Source of the DNA: Streptomyces sclerotialus
GTDB lineage: Bacteria; Actinomycetota; Actinomycetes; Streptomycetales; Streptomycetaceae
Direction of reading: 5' to 3'
DNA length: 64,000 nt
Assembly (NCBI GenBank): GCA_000719105.1
Contig: JODX01000012.1
Span: 1 to 64,000, forward strand
Part shown: piece by piece, positions 43,268 through 50,990 of the stretch
How positions within the stretch are numbered: position 1 is the stretch's first letter
Layout of the letters: every line of letters starts with the position of its first letter
The notes under the pieces: generated by a model
What the model was told of the DNA's origin: nothing
Seen by the model: only the letters and a program-made list of their open reading frames with translations
The model's database searches: none
Position numbers and translations under genes: made by a program

Positions 43268-43296
43268 GCGGGCGGGCCCGTTCGGTGCCCGCCCGC
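43268..43296 (-). terminator. hairpin after udh
   Basis: Arms GCGGGCGGGC and GCCCGCCCGC with a 9-nt loop CCGTTCGGT, 15 nt past the udh stop. It separates udh from the deoR-type gene on the same strand. Confidence 0.6.
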
Positions 43297-43311
43297 GTGG
43301 ATCAGGATGTG

Positions 43312-44121
43312 TCAGTACGGCCAGATCGGCGGGTCGTTCACGAAGTGCCCGCCGAGGGTGGCGTGCGCCGGGTTGGCCGGATCGAGCTCGCCCTGTTCCG
43401 CGATCAGCTTCTCGGCGTAGGGCTCGGAGTCGTCCTGCGGGTCGTAGCCGAGCGCGCGGGCGCTGGTGAGGTCCCACCACAGGCGGGTGTTGGCGGAGGA
43501 GCCGTGGACGACGGTGTGCTGCACGCCGTCCGCGGTCAGGGCCGCGTGGAAGAGCCGGGCGCCGTCGGCCGGGCTCATCCACACCGACAGCATGCGGACG
43601 CTGGTGGGCTCGGGGAAGCAGGAGCCGATGCGCACCGAGACCGTCTCGATGCCGTGCCGGTCCCAGTAGAGCTGGGCGAGGTCCTCGCCGAAGCACTTGG
43701 ACAGGCCGTAGAAGGTGTCGGGGCGGCGCGGGGTGTCGACGGGGATGAGGGGGTCGTCGCCCTGGGGCCGCGGGGTGTAGCCCACCGCGTGGTTGGAGGA
43801 GGCGAAGACGATGCGCCGCACGCCCTCCTCGCGGGCCGCCTCGTACAGGTTGTACGTGCCCTCGATGTTCGCCTTCAGGATCTTCTCGAACGGGGCTTCC
43901 AAGGAGATGCCCGCGAGGTGGATGATCGCGTCGACGCCGCGGACGGCCGCGCGCAGGGCGTCCCGGTCGGCGAGGTCCGCGACGATCGCGTCCGGTGCGC
44001 CGTCGACGGGGCGCATGTCGAGGAGGCGCAGCTCGTAGCCGTACTCCGGGAGCAGCTCCCGCATCAGGGTGCCGAGTCCGCCGGCGGCGCCGGTGAGCAG
44101 AACGGTGCGGGGTGCGGGCAT
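43312..44121 (-). CDS. udh: uronate dehydrogenase
   Basis: NAD-dependent oxidation of galacturonate or glucuronate at C1 to the aldarolactone, first step of oxidative uronate breakdown. The 269-residue SDR protein has the glycine-rich TVLLTGAAGGLGTLMRELLP and the features that set Udh apart from sugar epimerases: IIHLAGISLEAPFEKILKAN, FASSNHAVGYTPRP, YGLSKCFGEDLAQLYWDRHG (catalytic Tyr-Lys) and VRIGSCFPEPTSVRMLS. The C-terminal GGHFVNDPPIWPY also fits. It is divergent from kdgD, a later step of the same pathway. CAAGGAGACCCGAGG precedes the ATG. Confidence 0.85.
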   Translation of the reverse strand: MPAPRTVLLTGAAGGLGTLMRELLPEYGYELRLLDMRPVDGAPDAIVADLADRDALRAAVRGVDAIIHLAGISLEAPFEKILKANIEGTYNLYEAAREEGVRRIVFASSNHAVGYTPRPQGDDPLIPVDTPRRPDTFYGLSKCFGEDLAQLYWDRHGIETVSVRIGSCFPEPTSVRMLSVWMSPADGARLFHAALTADGVQHTVVHGSSANTRLWWDLTSARALGYDPQDDSEPYAEKLIAEQGELDPANPAHATLGGHFVNDPPIWPY

Positions 44122-44291
44122 CCTCGGGTCTCCTTGGAGCGGTCAGCCGTGTGCAGGTATGTGTGGCTGTACGGCATTCACATTCGTGGACAAGTTAAGG
44201 ATCTCTCGCTGTCGCGTCAAGAGTCCGGAGGGGCGGGGCCGGCGTCGTCCGAGGGGCGAGAAATCCGGTGTTGTGTGCCCGGTTGGTGTGC

Positions 44292-44320
44292 TTGACCGGC
44301 CGCGGGAGGCGGCTTAGCTT
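44292..44320 (+). promoter_or_regulatory. candidate promoter of kdgD
   Basis: TTGACC (44292-44297), 17-nt spacer, TAGCTT (44315-44320). Predicted leader of about 85 nt containing the direct repeats listed separately. Confidence 0.55.
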
Positions 44321-44350
44321 GGGGCGCGTTCAGAAATGTAAACGACAGTC

Positions 44351-44383
44351 AGAAGAGTGCACCAGTGCTGAGAAGGGTGCACC
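44351..44383 (+). repeat. 13-nt direct repeat in the kdgD leader
   Basis: AGAAGAGTGCACC (44351-44363) and AGAAGGGTGCACC (44371-44383), 20 nt apart, each containing the palindrome GTGCAC. Position downstream of the proposed promoter fits a repressor site. Confidence 0.45.
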
Positions 44384-44411
44384 GCTGAGCGGACCTGCCC
44401 AGGGAGAGCCC

Positions 44412-45356
44412 GTGACGTCAGCCCCTCTCGCCGCCCGACTCGGCGCGCCCAGCGGGCCGCTGTTCTTCCCCGTGACGGCGTACGGCCCGGACGGCGCGCT
44501 CGACCTCGACGTCTACCGGGCGCACGTCCGCCGGGGCGTCGAGGCCGGCGCCGCCGCCGTCTTCGCCTGCTGCGGCACCGGCGAGTTCCACGCCCTCACG
44601 CCCGAGGAGTTCCAGAGCTGCGTACGGGCCGCCGTCGAGGAGACGGCGGGCCGGGTGCCGGTCCTGGCGGGCGCGGGCTACGGCACCGCGCTCGCGATCC
44701 GGTACGCCCGGCTGGCCGAGGAGGCGGGCGCCGACGGGCTGCTCGCCCTGCCGCCGTACCTCGTCCTCGCCGCCCAGGAGGGCCTGCTGCGGCACTACGG
44801 CGACCTCGCGGCGGCGACCTCCCTCGAGGTCATCGTCTACCAGCGCGACAACGCCGTGTTCACGCCCGCGACGGTCGCCCGCCTCGCCCGCACCGACGGC
44901 ATCATCGGTCTCAAGGACGGCCTCGGCGACCTGGACCTGATGCAGCGCACCGTGAGCGCCGTACGCGGCGCGGTCCCCGGCGGCTTCCTGTACTTCAACG
45001 GCCTGCCGACCGCCGAGATGACCGCGCTCGCCTACCGGGGCATCGGCATCACCCTCTACTCCTCCGCCGCGTTCTGCTTCGCCCCCGAGGTCGCGGTCGC
45101 CTTCCACCGGGCGCTCGCCACGGGCGACGACGCGCGCGTGGAGCGGCTGCTCGACGGCTTCTACCGCCCGTTCGTCGAACTCCGCGCCCAGGGCCGCGGC
45201 TACGCGGTGTCGCTGGTCAAGGCGGGCGTACGGCTGCGCGGTCTCGACGTCGGCGAAGTACGCCCCCCGTTGCACGAGCCGACGGAGGATCATGTCAAGC
45301 AACTCGCGCAGCTGATCGAGCGCGGGTACGCGCTGCTCGACGAGGAGGACCTGTGA
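44412..45356 (+). CDS. kdgD: 5-dehydro-4-deoxyglucarate dehydratase
   Basis: Decarboxylating dehydration of 5-keto-4-deoxyglucarate to 2-oxoglutarate semialdehyde, in the oxidative uronate pathway. The 314-residue DapA-fold protein has the group-specific features PLFFPVTAYGPDGALDLDVY, AVFACCGTGEFHALTPEEF, VIVYQRDNAVFTP (catalytic Tyr and the RDN motif), IIGLKDGLGDLDLMQ (Schiff-base Lys), ITLYSSAAFCFAPEVA and GYAVSLVKAGVRLRGLDVGE. These separate KdgD from DapA. CAGGGAGAGCC precedes the GTG; the stop overlaps the next gene (GTGA). It pairs with the divergent udh. Confidence 0.87.
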   Translation: MTSAPLAARLGAPSGPLFFPVTAYGPDGALDLDVYRAHVRRGVEAGAAAVFACCGTGEFHALTPEEFQSCVRAAVEETAGRVPVLAGAGYGTALAIRYARLAEEAGADGLLALPPYLVLAAQEGLLRHYGDLAAATSLEVIVYQRDNAVFTPATVARLARTDGIIGLKDGLGDLDLMQRTVSAVRGAVPGGFLYFNGLPTAEMTALAYRGIGITLYSSAAFCFAPEVAVAFHRALATGDDARVERLLDGFYRPFVELRAQGRGYAVSLVKAGVRLRGLDVGEVRPPLHEPTEDHVKQLAQLIERGYALLDEEDL

Positions 45357-46537
45357 AAGCGTCGGCGTTCGTCTACCCCTGGGACGTCAACGGCGACCCG
45401 GCGGCGGGGGAGTTCATCGCGGGACTGGGCGTGGGGCAGGTGACGCTCGCCTCCGCGTACCACTCCACGCGCGCGCTGACCCCCCGCCACCCCCGCCACC
45501 GGATCGTCACGGCCGAGCACGCCGCCGTGCTGTACCCGCCGGTGGAGGCCCGGTGGTCGGACCGCCGGCTGCGCCCGTACCCCGCCGGGGACTGGGCGCC
45601 CGGCGACGCGTTCGGCACGGCGGCGGCAGCCCTGGCCAACGCCGGTCTCGAGGTGCACAGCTGGGTGGTGCTCGCGCACAGCTCCCGCCTGGGCGCGGAG
45701 CACCCGAGCACGTCCGTGGTCAACGCGTACGGCGACCGCTACCCGTGGGCGCCCTGCATCGCCCAGCCGGAGACGCGGCGGTACCTGGTGGACCTGGCGG
45801 TCGAGGCGGCGGTGCGCCCGGGCGCGTCCGGCACGGAGCTGGAGTCGCTCGGCTGGTACGGGCTCGCCCACCTGCACGCCCACGACAAGACCGGCGGGGT
45901 GGGGCTCGGGGAGGCCGGGCAGTACCTGATGTCGCTGTGCTTCTGCGGGACGTGCCGGGACGGGTACGCGGGAGCCGGGCTCGACCCGGAGGAGCTGGCC
46001 GGGGCGGTACGGGAGGCGCTGGAGCCCCTCTGGCGCGGGGAGACCTCCGAGGGCGGTGACGGCGACGGCGGCTGGCCGCTGGTCGAGAAGCTGCTCGGCG
46101 CCGAACGCGCCGCGGGCACGCGCGCGTGGCGTGACGAAAGGGCCCGCACCCTCCAGGAGGAGACGGTCACGGCGGTACGGTCCGCCGCGCCCGAAGGCTT
46201 CCAGGTGCTGCTGCACGCGGACCCCGTCCCGTACCACTGCGGCGCCAACGCGGGCGTGGACGCCGGGCACATCCTCGGCGTGGCGGACGGTGTGGTCGTG
46301 CCCTGCACGGGCGGCGCCGCCCTGCTGACGCCGTTCGCGGAGCAGGGCCGGGAGGGTGCCGTCCTGGCCGCCAACTTCACCGTGGTGTCGGGCATGGGCG
46401 GCAGCCCGGGGACCCTGGCGGCGGACGCGGCCCGCGCGGTGGAGCTCGGCGCGACCCAACTGCGGCTGTATCACGCGGGGCTGGCCTCGGACGGTGACCT
46501 GGCGGCGGTCCGCGAGGCGCTGGCCGGGCCGGCCTAG
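45353..46537 (+). CDS. protein of unknown function co-translated with kdgD, 394 residues
   Basis: I do not recognise a characterised family. The protein starts VKASAFVYPWDVNGDPAAGE and shows alternating beta and alpha segments suggestive of a TIM barrel (VGQVTLASAYHSTRA; VHSWVVLAHSSRLG; FQVLLHADPVPYHCGANAGV; AVLAANFTVVSGMGGSPGTL; LRLYHAGLASDGDLAAVREA). A cysteine knuckle LMSLCFCGTCRDGY follows LHAHDKTGGVGLGEAGQY. No signal peptide, so cytoplasmic. GAGGAGG precedes the GTG, and GTGA coupling to kdgD argues for a metabolic enzyme in uronate or oligouronide breakdown. Glycoside hydrolase-like or lactonase-like roles are only guesses. Confidence 0.7.
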   Translation: MKASAFVYPWDVNGDPAAGEFIAGLGVGQVTLASAYHSTRALTPRHPRHRIVTAEHAAVLYPPVEARWSDRRLRPYPAGDWAPGDAFGTAAAALANAGLEVHSWVVLAHSSRLGAEHPSTSVVNAYGDRYPWAPCIAQPETRRYLVDLAVEAAVRPGASGTELESLGWYGLAHLHAHDKTGGVGLGEAGQYLMSLCFCGTCRDGYAGAGLDPEELAGAVREALEPLWRGETSEGGDGDGGWPLVEKLLGAERAAGTRAWRDERARTLQEETVTAVRSAAPEGFQVLLHADPVPYHCGANAGVDAGHILGVADGVVVPCTGGAALLTPFAEQGREGAVLAANFTVVSGMGGSPGTLAADAARAVELGATQLRLYHAGLASDGDLAAVREALAGPA

Positions 46538-46664
46538 TCACGGAGGACGGCGGTACGCGGGGCGGGCGACGGGTCCGGCCCTGAGACGCCGGTTCCGGCC
46601 GGGGCCGGAGGGCGGACCCGGGAGACTCGCGTACGGGGCGCCCGGGGGCCCGTACGCTCCCCTC

Positions 46665-47414
46665 ATGCCCCTCGACCTCACCGTTCTCGGAACCGCCTCG
46701 CCGCACCCCGGGCCGGGCCGCCCGTGCTCCGGCTATCTGCTGCGCGGCGGGGGCGCGGACGTGTGGGTGGACGCCGGGTTCGGAACCTTCGCCGCGTTGC
46801 AGCAGCACATGGACCCGAGACGGCTCACGGCGATCTGGATCTCCCATCTGCACGCGGACCACAGCGCGGACCTGCTGGCGGCCGCGTACGCCTACGCGTA
46901 CGGGGGACTCGACCTGCCCGCTCCGCTGCCCGTGTACGCACCGGGCGACTGCGGGCAGCGGATCGCGCGGTCCCTCGGGCGGCCGGACCCGGGTTTCCTG
47001 AGCGGCGTCCTCGATTTCCGGCCCTTGTACGACGGCCACACGGTGCGGCACGGGGGCCTCCGCCTCACCGCGCGCGCCGTCCACCACGACACCGAGGCGT
47101 ACGGGCTGCGCGCCGAGTGCGAGGGGCGTGTCCTCGCCTACTCCGGGGACAGCGGACCGTGCCCGGCGCTCACCGGACTCGCCGCCGGCGCCGACCTGTT
47201 CCTGTGCGAGGCCGACGTCGACCGGCATGGCGAAGGCGAACGGCCCGTGCATCTCACGCCGGAGGACGCCGGCGCGTGCGCCAAGGGCGCGGACAGACTC
47301 CTGGTCACCCATGTCGGACCCACGCTCACCCGGGAGTCGGCGACCGAGCGGGCCGCGGCGGTCTTCGGCGGGCCGACCGGGACCGCCCGGGAGGGCGAGA
47401 CCGTGGCCGTCTGA
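46665..47414 (+). CDS. metallo-beta-lactamase fold hydrolase
   Basis: A 249-residue MBL-fold protein of the ElaC/phosphodiesterase-like group. The metal motif is ISHLHADHSADLLAA (HxHxDH), followed by ARAVHHDTEAYGLRAE, LAYSGDSGPCPALTGLAAGA and RLLVTHVGP, supplying the other ligands. The start MPLDLTVLGTASPHPGPGRP is typical. A TACGCT box 6 nt before the ATG and no Shine-Dalgarno sequence suggest a leaderless mRNA. Location in the uronate region raises lactone hydrolysis as one option, but similar proteins are general. Confidence 0.85.
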   Translation: MPLDLTVLGTASPHPGPGRPCSGYLLRGGGADVWVDAGFGTFAALQQHMDPRRLTAIWISHLHADHSADLLAAAYAYAYGGLDLPAPLPVYAPGDCGQRIARSLGRPDPGFLSGVLDFRPLYDGHTVRHGGLRLTARAVHHDTEAYGLRAECEGRVLAYSGDSGPCPALTGLAAGADLFLCEADVDRHGEGERPVHLTPEDAGACAKGADRLLVTHVGPTLTRESATERAAAVFGGPTGTAREGETVAV

Positions 47415-47449
47415 GTGCGGCATGCCCGGCGGGGCCGGGCGTCCACGTA

Positions 47450-47463
47450 GTAAGCGCTTTCAA
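47450..47463. promoter_or_regulatory. GAAAGCGCTT operator-like site upstream of the GntR operon
   Basis: On the minus strand TTGAAAGCGCTTAC; the central AAGCGCTT is palindromic with a CG centre as in LacI/GalR-family operators. It lies 29 nt upstream of the -35 box. Thirteen bases (TGAAAGCGCTTAC) are identical to the site at 50991-51003. Confidence 0.6.
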
Positions 47464-47491
47464 GTCGTCGGCGGTTTCTTTGTCAGAAGCA

Positions 47492-47520
47492 TTGACGAAA
47501 CAGAGGGCCCCTCCTACTTT
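47492..47520 (+). promoter_or_regulatory. strong promoter of the GntR operon
   Basis: TTGACG, 17-nt spacer, TACTTT: the best match to a housekeeping promoter in the window. Predicted start around 47527, giving a leader of about 110 nt. Confidence 0.75.
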
Positions 47521-47521
47521 C

Positions 47522-47580
47522 ATCGCGTCGTACTTCGTACGTCATATATGAGACGCGATACGCGAGATCAGATACGCGAG
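47522..47580. promoter_or_regulatory. cluster of dyads and repeats after the GntR promoter
   Basis: Contains CGTAC TTC GTACG (47529-47541), the palindrome TCATATATGA (47542-47551), the inverted pair ATCGCGTC / GACGCGAT (47522-47529, 47552-47559) and the direct repeat GATACGCGAG (47557-47566, 47571-47580). Placed directly at the predicted transcription start, it is a plausible self-regulatory site of the GntR protein. Confidence 0.5.
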
Positions 47581-47636
47581 CCCGCACCGGTGACGGTCGT
47601 GGTTCCGTGCTGCCTCCGTGACTCCGAGAGGCCCGA

Positions 47637-48293
47637 ATGACCTCTGTGCCGACGCCGATCCCCTCCAGGACGCAGTACGTGCTGGAGGGGATCAAACACC
47701 GCATCCTGACCGGGCAGTTGACCCCGGGGCAGGCCCTGGTCGAGACCGAGCTCGCCGCACAGTTCGGGGTGTCCAAGACGCCCGTGCGCGAGGCGCTCAA
47801 GACCCTGGCCGGCACCGGGCTCGTCGTGATGAGCCAGTACAAGGGCGTCACGGTGCGCATGGTGGACGCGGACATGGCACGCGAGGTGTACGACGTGCGG
47901 CTGCTGCTGGAGCCGGAGGCCCTGCGGCGGGCCGTGCGCCGCGGCGCCTCCCTCGATGCGGCCCGGGACGCGCTCGCCCGCTCCGACCGGTCGGCCGACA
48001 CCGCGGAGAGATCCCTGGCCAACCGCGAGTTCCACAGAGCGCTGTACCTGAGCTGCGGCAACCCGCTGCTCGGCCGGCTGCTCGACCAGGTCCGCGACCA
48101 GGCGGCGCTGGTCTCCGCGGTCGCCTGGGCCGCGGACCCCTCCTGGGAGCGCGAGGCCGCCGAGCACCGCGAGATCCTGCGGCTTGCGCTCGACGGCGAC
48201 GCCGACGGAGCCGCCGCCGCCCTGCACGGGCACATCGCGTCGTTCGTCCATCGGGCCTTTCCGGAGGCCCGGGAAGAGGAAGGTCATCAATGA
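47637..48293 (+). CDS. GntR/FadR family regulator (FCD domain)
   Basis: A 218-residue regulator. The winged helix-turn-helix reads YVLEGIKHRILTGQLTPGQA and ETELAAQFGVSKTPVREALK; the C-terminal FCD ligand domain has VYDVRLLLEPEALRRAVRRG, NREFHRALYLSCGNPLLGRL and EHREILRLALDGDADGAAAA with the metal-binding Asp and His residues. FCD regulators often bind organic or sugar acids. ATGA overlap with a DapA-type gene makes control of sugar-acid breakdown likely. GAGAGG precedes the ATG. Confidence 0.92.
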   Translation: MTSVPTPIPSRTQYVLEGIKHRILTGQLTPGQALVETELAAQFGVSKTPVREALKTLAGTGLVVMSQYKGVTVRMVDADMAREVYDVRLLLEPEALRRAVRRGASLDAARDALARSDRSADTAERSLANREFHRALYLSCGNPLLGRLLDQVRDQAALVSAVAWAADPSWEREAAEHREILRLALDGDADGAAAALHGHIASFVHRAFPEAREEEGHQ

Positions 48294-49201
48294 GCAGCGT
48301 GACGTTCGAGACCGGGCGGACGGCCCTGGCCGACGTGGTGGCGATCCCGGTGACCCCGTTCGCCGAGGACGGCACCGTCGACCGGGACGTGTACCGGACG
48401 CTGCTGCGCCGGCTGCTCGACGGCGGGATCACCACCGTCACGCCCAACGGCAACACCGGTGAGTTCTACGCGCTGACCCCCGAGGAGCGCCGCCTCGTCA
48501 CCGAGCTGACCATGGAGGAGGCCGGCGACCGGGCCGTCGTCCTCGTCGGTGTCGGGCACGACGTCCCCACCGCGGTCGCCTCCGCGCGGCACGCCCGTGA
48601 GGTCGGCGCGCAGATGGTGATGGTCCACCAGCCCGTCCACCCGTACGTCTCCGACGGCGGCTGGGTCGACTACCACCGGGCCATCGCCGAGGCCGTGCCC
48701 GAGCTGGGCGTCGTCCCCTACGTCCGCAATCCGCTGCTGCCGGGCGCCCGGCTCGCCGAACTGGCCGACGCCTGCCCCAACGTCATCGGTGTGAAGTACG
48801 CCGTCCCGGACGCCGCCCGCTTCGCCGCGTTCGCCCGCGACGCGGGGCTGGACCGCTTCGTGTGGGTGGCCGGGCTCGCGGAGCCGTACGCGCCCTCGTA
48901 CTTCTCGGCGGGCGCCACCGGCTTCACCTCCGGGCTCGTGAACGTCGCCCCGTCCGTCTCGCTGAACATGATTGAAGCGCTTCGATCCGGCGACTACCCG
49001 GCCGCCATGAAGGTCTGGGAGCAGATCCGCCGCTTCGAGGAACTGCGCGCCGCCAACGGCTCCGCCAACAACGTCACCGTGGTCAAGGAGGCCCTCGCCT
49101 CGCTCGGCCTGTGCCGCCGCGACGTCCGCGCGCCCAGCAAGCCGCTGCCCGAGGAAGAGCGGGCCACGGTCGCCGCCATCGCCGCCGGGTGGTCGCTGTG
49201 A
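48290..49201 (+). CDS. DapA-family 2-keto-3-deoxy sugar acid lyase or dehydratase
   Basis: A 303-residue TIM-barrel protein of the DapA superfamily, with NGNTGEFYALTPEERRLVTE, VVPYVRNPLLP (catalytic Tyr) and NVIGVKYAVPDAARF (Schiff-base Lys). The pyruvate-site GTTGES of DapA is replaced by GNTGE, as in sugar-acid members. It is co-translated between a GntR regulator and an IlvD-type dehydratase (ATGA and GTGA overlaps), the order found in arabinonate or galactonate pathways. The likely reaction is cleavage or dehydration of the dehydratase product; the sugar cannot be named. Confidence 0.82.
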   Translation: MSSVTFETGRTALADVVAIPVTPFAEDGTVDRDVYRTLLRRLLDGGITTVTPNGNTGEFYALTPEERRLVTELTMEEAGDRAVVLVGVGHDVPTAVASARHAREVGAQMVMVHQPVHPYVSDGGWVDYHRAIAEAVPELGVVPYVRNPLLPGARLAELADACPNVIGVKYAVPDAARFAAFARDAGLDRFVWVAGLAEPYAPSYFSAGATGFTSGLVNVAPSVSLNMIEALRSGDYPAAMKVWEQIRRFEELRAANGSANNVTVVKEALASLGLCRRDVRAPSKPLPEEERATVAAIAAGWSL

Positions 49202-50940
49202 CGGATCCTCAGGAGCAGCAGAAGAAGCCCGAGGAGTTCCGCAGCCACCAGTGGTACGGCACGGACGGGCTGCGTTCCTTCAGTCACCGCGCCCGTACCC
49301 GCCAGCTCGGCTACCTGCCCGAGGAGCACCTCGGCAAGCCGGTCATCGCGATCCTCAACACCTGGTCCGACATCAATCCGTGCCACGTCCACCTGCGCGA
49401 CCGCGCCCAGGCGGTCAAGCGCGGGGTGTGGCAGGCCGGCGGGTTCCCGCTGGAGTTCCCGGTGTCGACGCTGAGCGAGACCTACCAGAAGCCCACCCCG
49501 ATGCTCTACCGCAACATGCTCGCGATGGAGACCGAGGAGCTGCTGCGCAGCTACCCCGTGGACGGGGCCGTGCTGATGGGCGGCTGCGACAAGTCCACGC
49601 CCGCGCTGCTGATGGGCGCGGCGAGTGTCGACCTGCCGACCGTGTTCGTGCCCGCCGGGCCGATGCTGCCGGGCCACTGGCGCAACGAGGTCCTCGGCTC
49701 CGGCACCGACATGTGGAAGTACTGGGACGACAAGCGCGCCGGGCTCATCGGCGACTGCGAGATGGCCGAACTGGAGAACGGGCTCGCCCGCTCGCCCGGC
49801 CACTGCATGACCATGGGCACCGCGTCCACGCTCACCGCCGCCGCCGAGGCGCTCGGGGTGACGGTGCCGGGCGCGTCCAGCATCCCGGCCGTGGACTCCG
49901 GGCACGACCGGATGGCCGCGAAGAGCGGGATGCGGATCGTGGAGCTGGTGCGCAAGGACCGGAAGCTGTCCGAGATCCTGACGCAGGAGGCGTTCGAGGA
50001 CGCCGTCATGACCGTGCTCGGACTCGGCGGGTCGACGAATGCCGTCATCCACCTGATCGCCATGGCGGGCCGGGCCGGCGTCCGGCTCACCCTCGACGAC
50101 TTCGACCGCATCGCGCGGACCGTGCCGGTGCTGGCCAACGTCCGGCCGGGCGGCCAGAAGTACCTGATGGAGGACTTCCACTTCGCGGGCGGGCTCCCCG
50201 GGTTCCTGTCCCGGATCACCGACCTCCTGCACCTGGACCGGCCGACCGTCTCGTACGACACGATGCGCGAGCAGCTCGAGGGCGCGCTCGTGCACAACGA
50301 CGACGTCATCCGCACCCGGGAGAACCCGGTCGCGAGCGAGGGCGGGGTCGCCGTCCTGCGCGGCAACCTCTGCCCGGACGGCGCCGTCATCAAGCACATC
50401 GCCGCCGAGCCGCACCTGCTCAAGCACACCGGTCCCGCGGTCGTCTTCGACGACTACAGGACGATGCAGCGGACCATCAACGACCCGGAGCTGGGCATCA
50501 CCGCCGACACCGTGCTGGTGCTGCGGAACTCCGGTCCGAAAGGCGGCCCGGGCATGCCCGAGTACGGGATGCTGCCCATCCCCGACCACCTGCTGAAGCA
50601 GGGCGTACGGGACATGGTGCGGATCTCCGACGCCCGGATGAGCGGCACGAGTTACGGCGCGTGCGTGCTCCACATCGCGCCCGAGAGCTACATCGGCGGG
50701 CCGCTCGCCCTGGTGCGGACGGGGGACAGCATCACCCTGGACGTCGAGGCGCGCAGCCTGCAGCTCAATGTGAGCGACGAGGAGCTGGAGCGGCGCAGGG
50801 CCGCCTGGACGCCTCCGCCCGAGCGGTACGAGCGCGGCTACGGCGCGCTCTACAACGAACAGATCACCCAGGCCGACACCGGCTGCGACTTCGCCTTCCT
50901 GGCCCGGCCGGGCAAGGTACCGGACCCGTACGCCGGGTGA
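49198..50940 (+). CDS. IlvD/Edd-family sugar acid dehydratase
   Basis: A 580-residue Fe-S dehydratase of the group that includes L-arabinonate and D-xylonate dehydratases. The cluster cysteines lie in DINPCHVHLRDRA, GAVLMGGCDKSTPALLMGAA and RSPGHCMTMGTASTLTAAAE; the C-terminal region has SGPKGGPGMPEYGMLPIPDH and RISDARMSGTSYGACVLHIA. HQWYGTDGLRSFSHRARTRQ near the start is typical of sugar-acid members, not of IlvD. GTG start overlaps the DapA-type gene. Arabinan and galactan side chains of pectin would supply suitable sugars; this is inference. Confidence 0.87.
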   Translation: MTDPQEQQKKPEEFRSHQWYGTDGLRSFSHRARTRQLGYLPEEHLGKPVIAILNTWSDINPCHVHLRDRAQAVKRGVWQAGGFPLEFPVSTLSETYQKPTPMLYRNMLAMETEELLRSYPVDGAVLMGGCDKSTPALLMGAASVDLPTVFVPAGPMLPGHWRNEVLGSGTDMWKYWDDKRAGLIGDCEMAELENGLARSPGHCMTMGTASTLTAAAEALGVTVPGASSIPAVDSGHDRMAAKSGMRIVELVRKDRKLSEILTQEAFEDAVMTVLGLGGSTNAVIHLIAMAGRAGVRLTLDDFDRIARTVPVLANVRPGGQKYLMEDFHFAGGLPGFLSRITDLLHLDRPTVSYDTMREQLEGALVHNDDVIRTRENPVASEGGVAVLRGNLCPDGAVIKHIAAEPHLLKHTGPAVVFDDYRTMQRTINDPELGITADTVLVLRNSGPKGGPGMPEYGMLPIPDHLLKQGVRDMVRISDARMSGTSYGACVLHIAPESYIGGPLALVRTGDSITLDVEARSLQLNVSDEELERRRAAWTPPPERYERGYGALYNEQITQADTGCDFAFLARPGKVPDPYAG

Positions 50941-50990
50941 GCGCACCGAGGGGCCGTCCCCGCTGCGGTGACGGCCCCGGACACCCTCTG

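Noticed and set aside
40834..44121. Polyol importer operon and udh as one pectin operon
   Set aside because: The permease type, dehydrogenase and DeoR regulator fit polyol uptake better, and a hairpin separates udh from the deoR-type gene.
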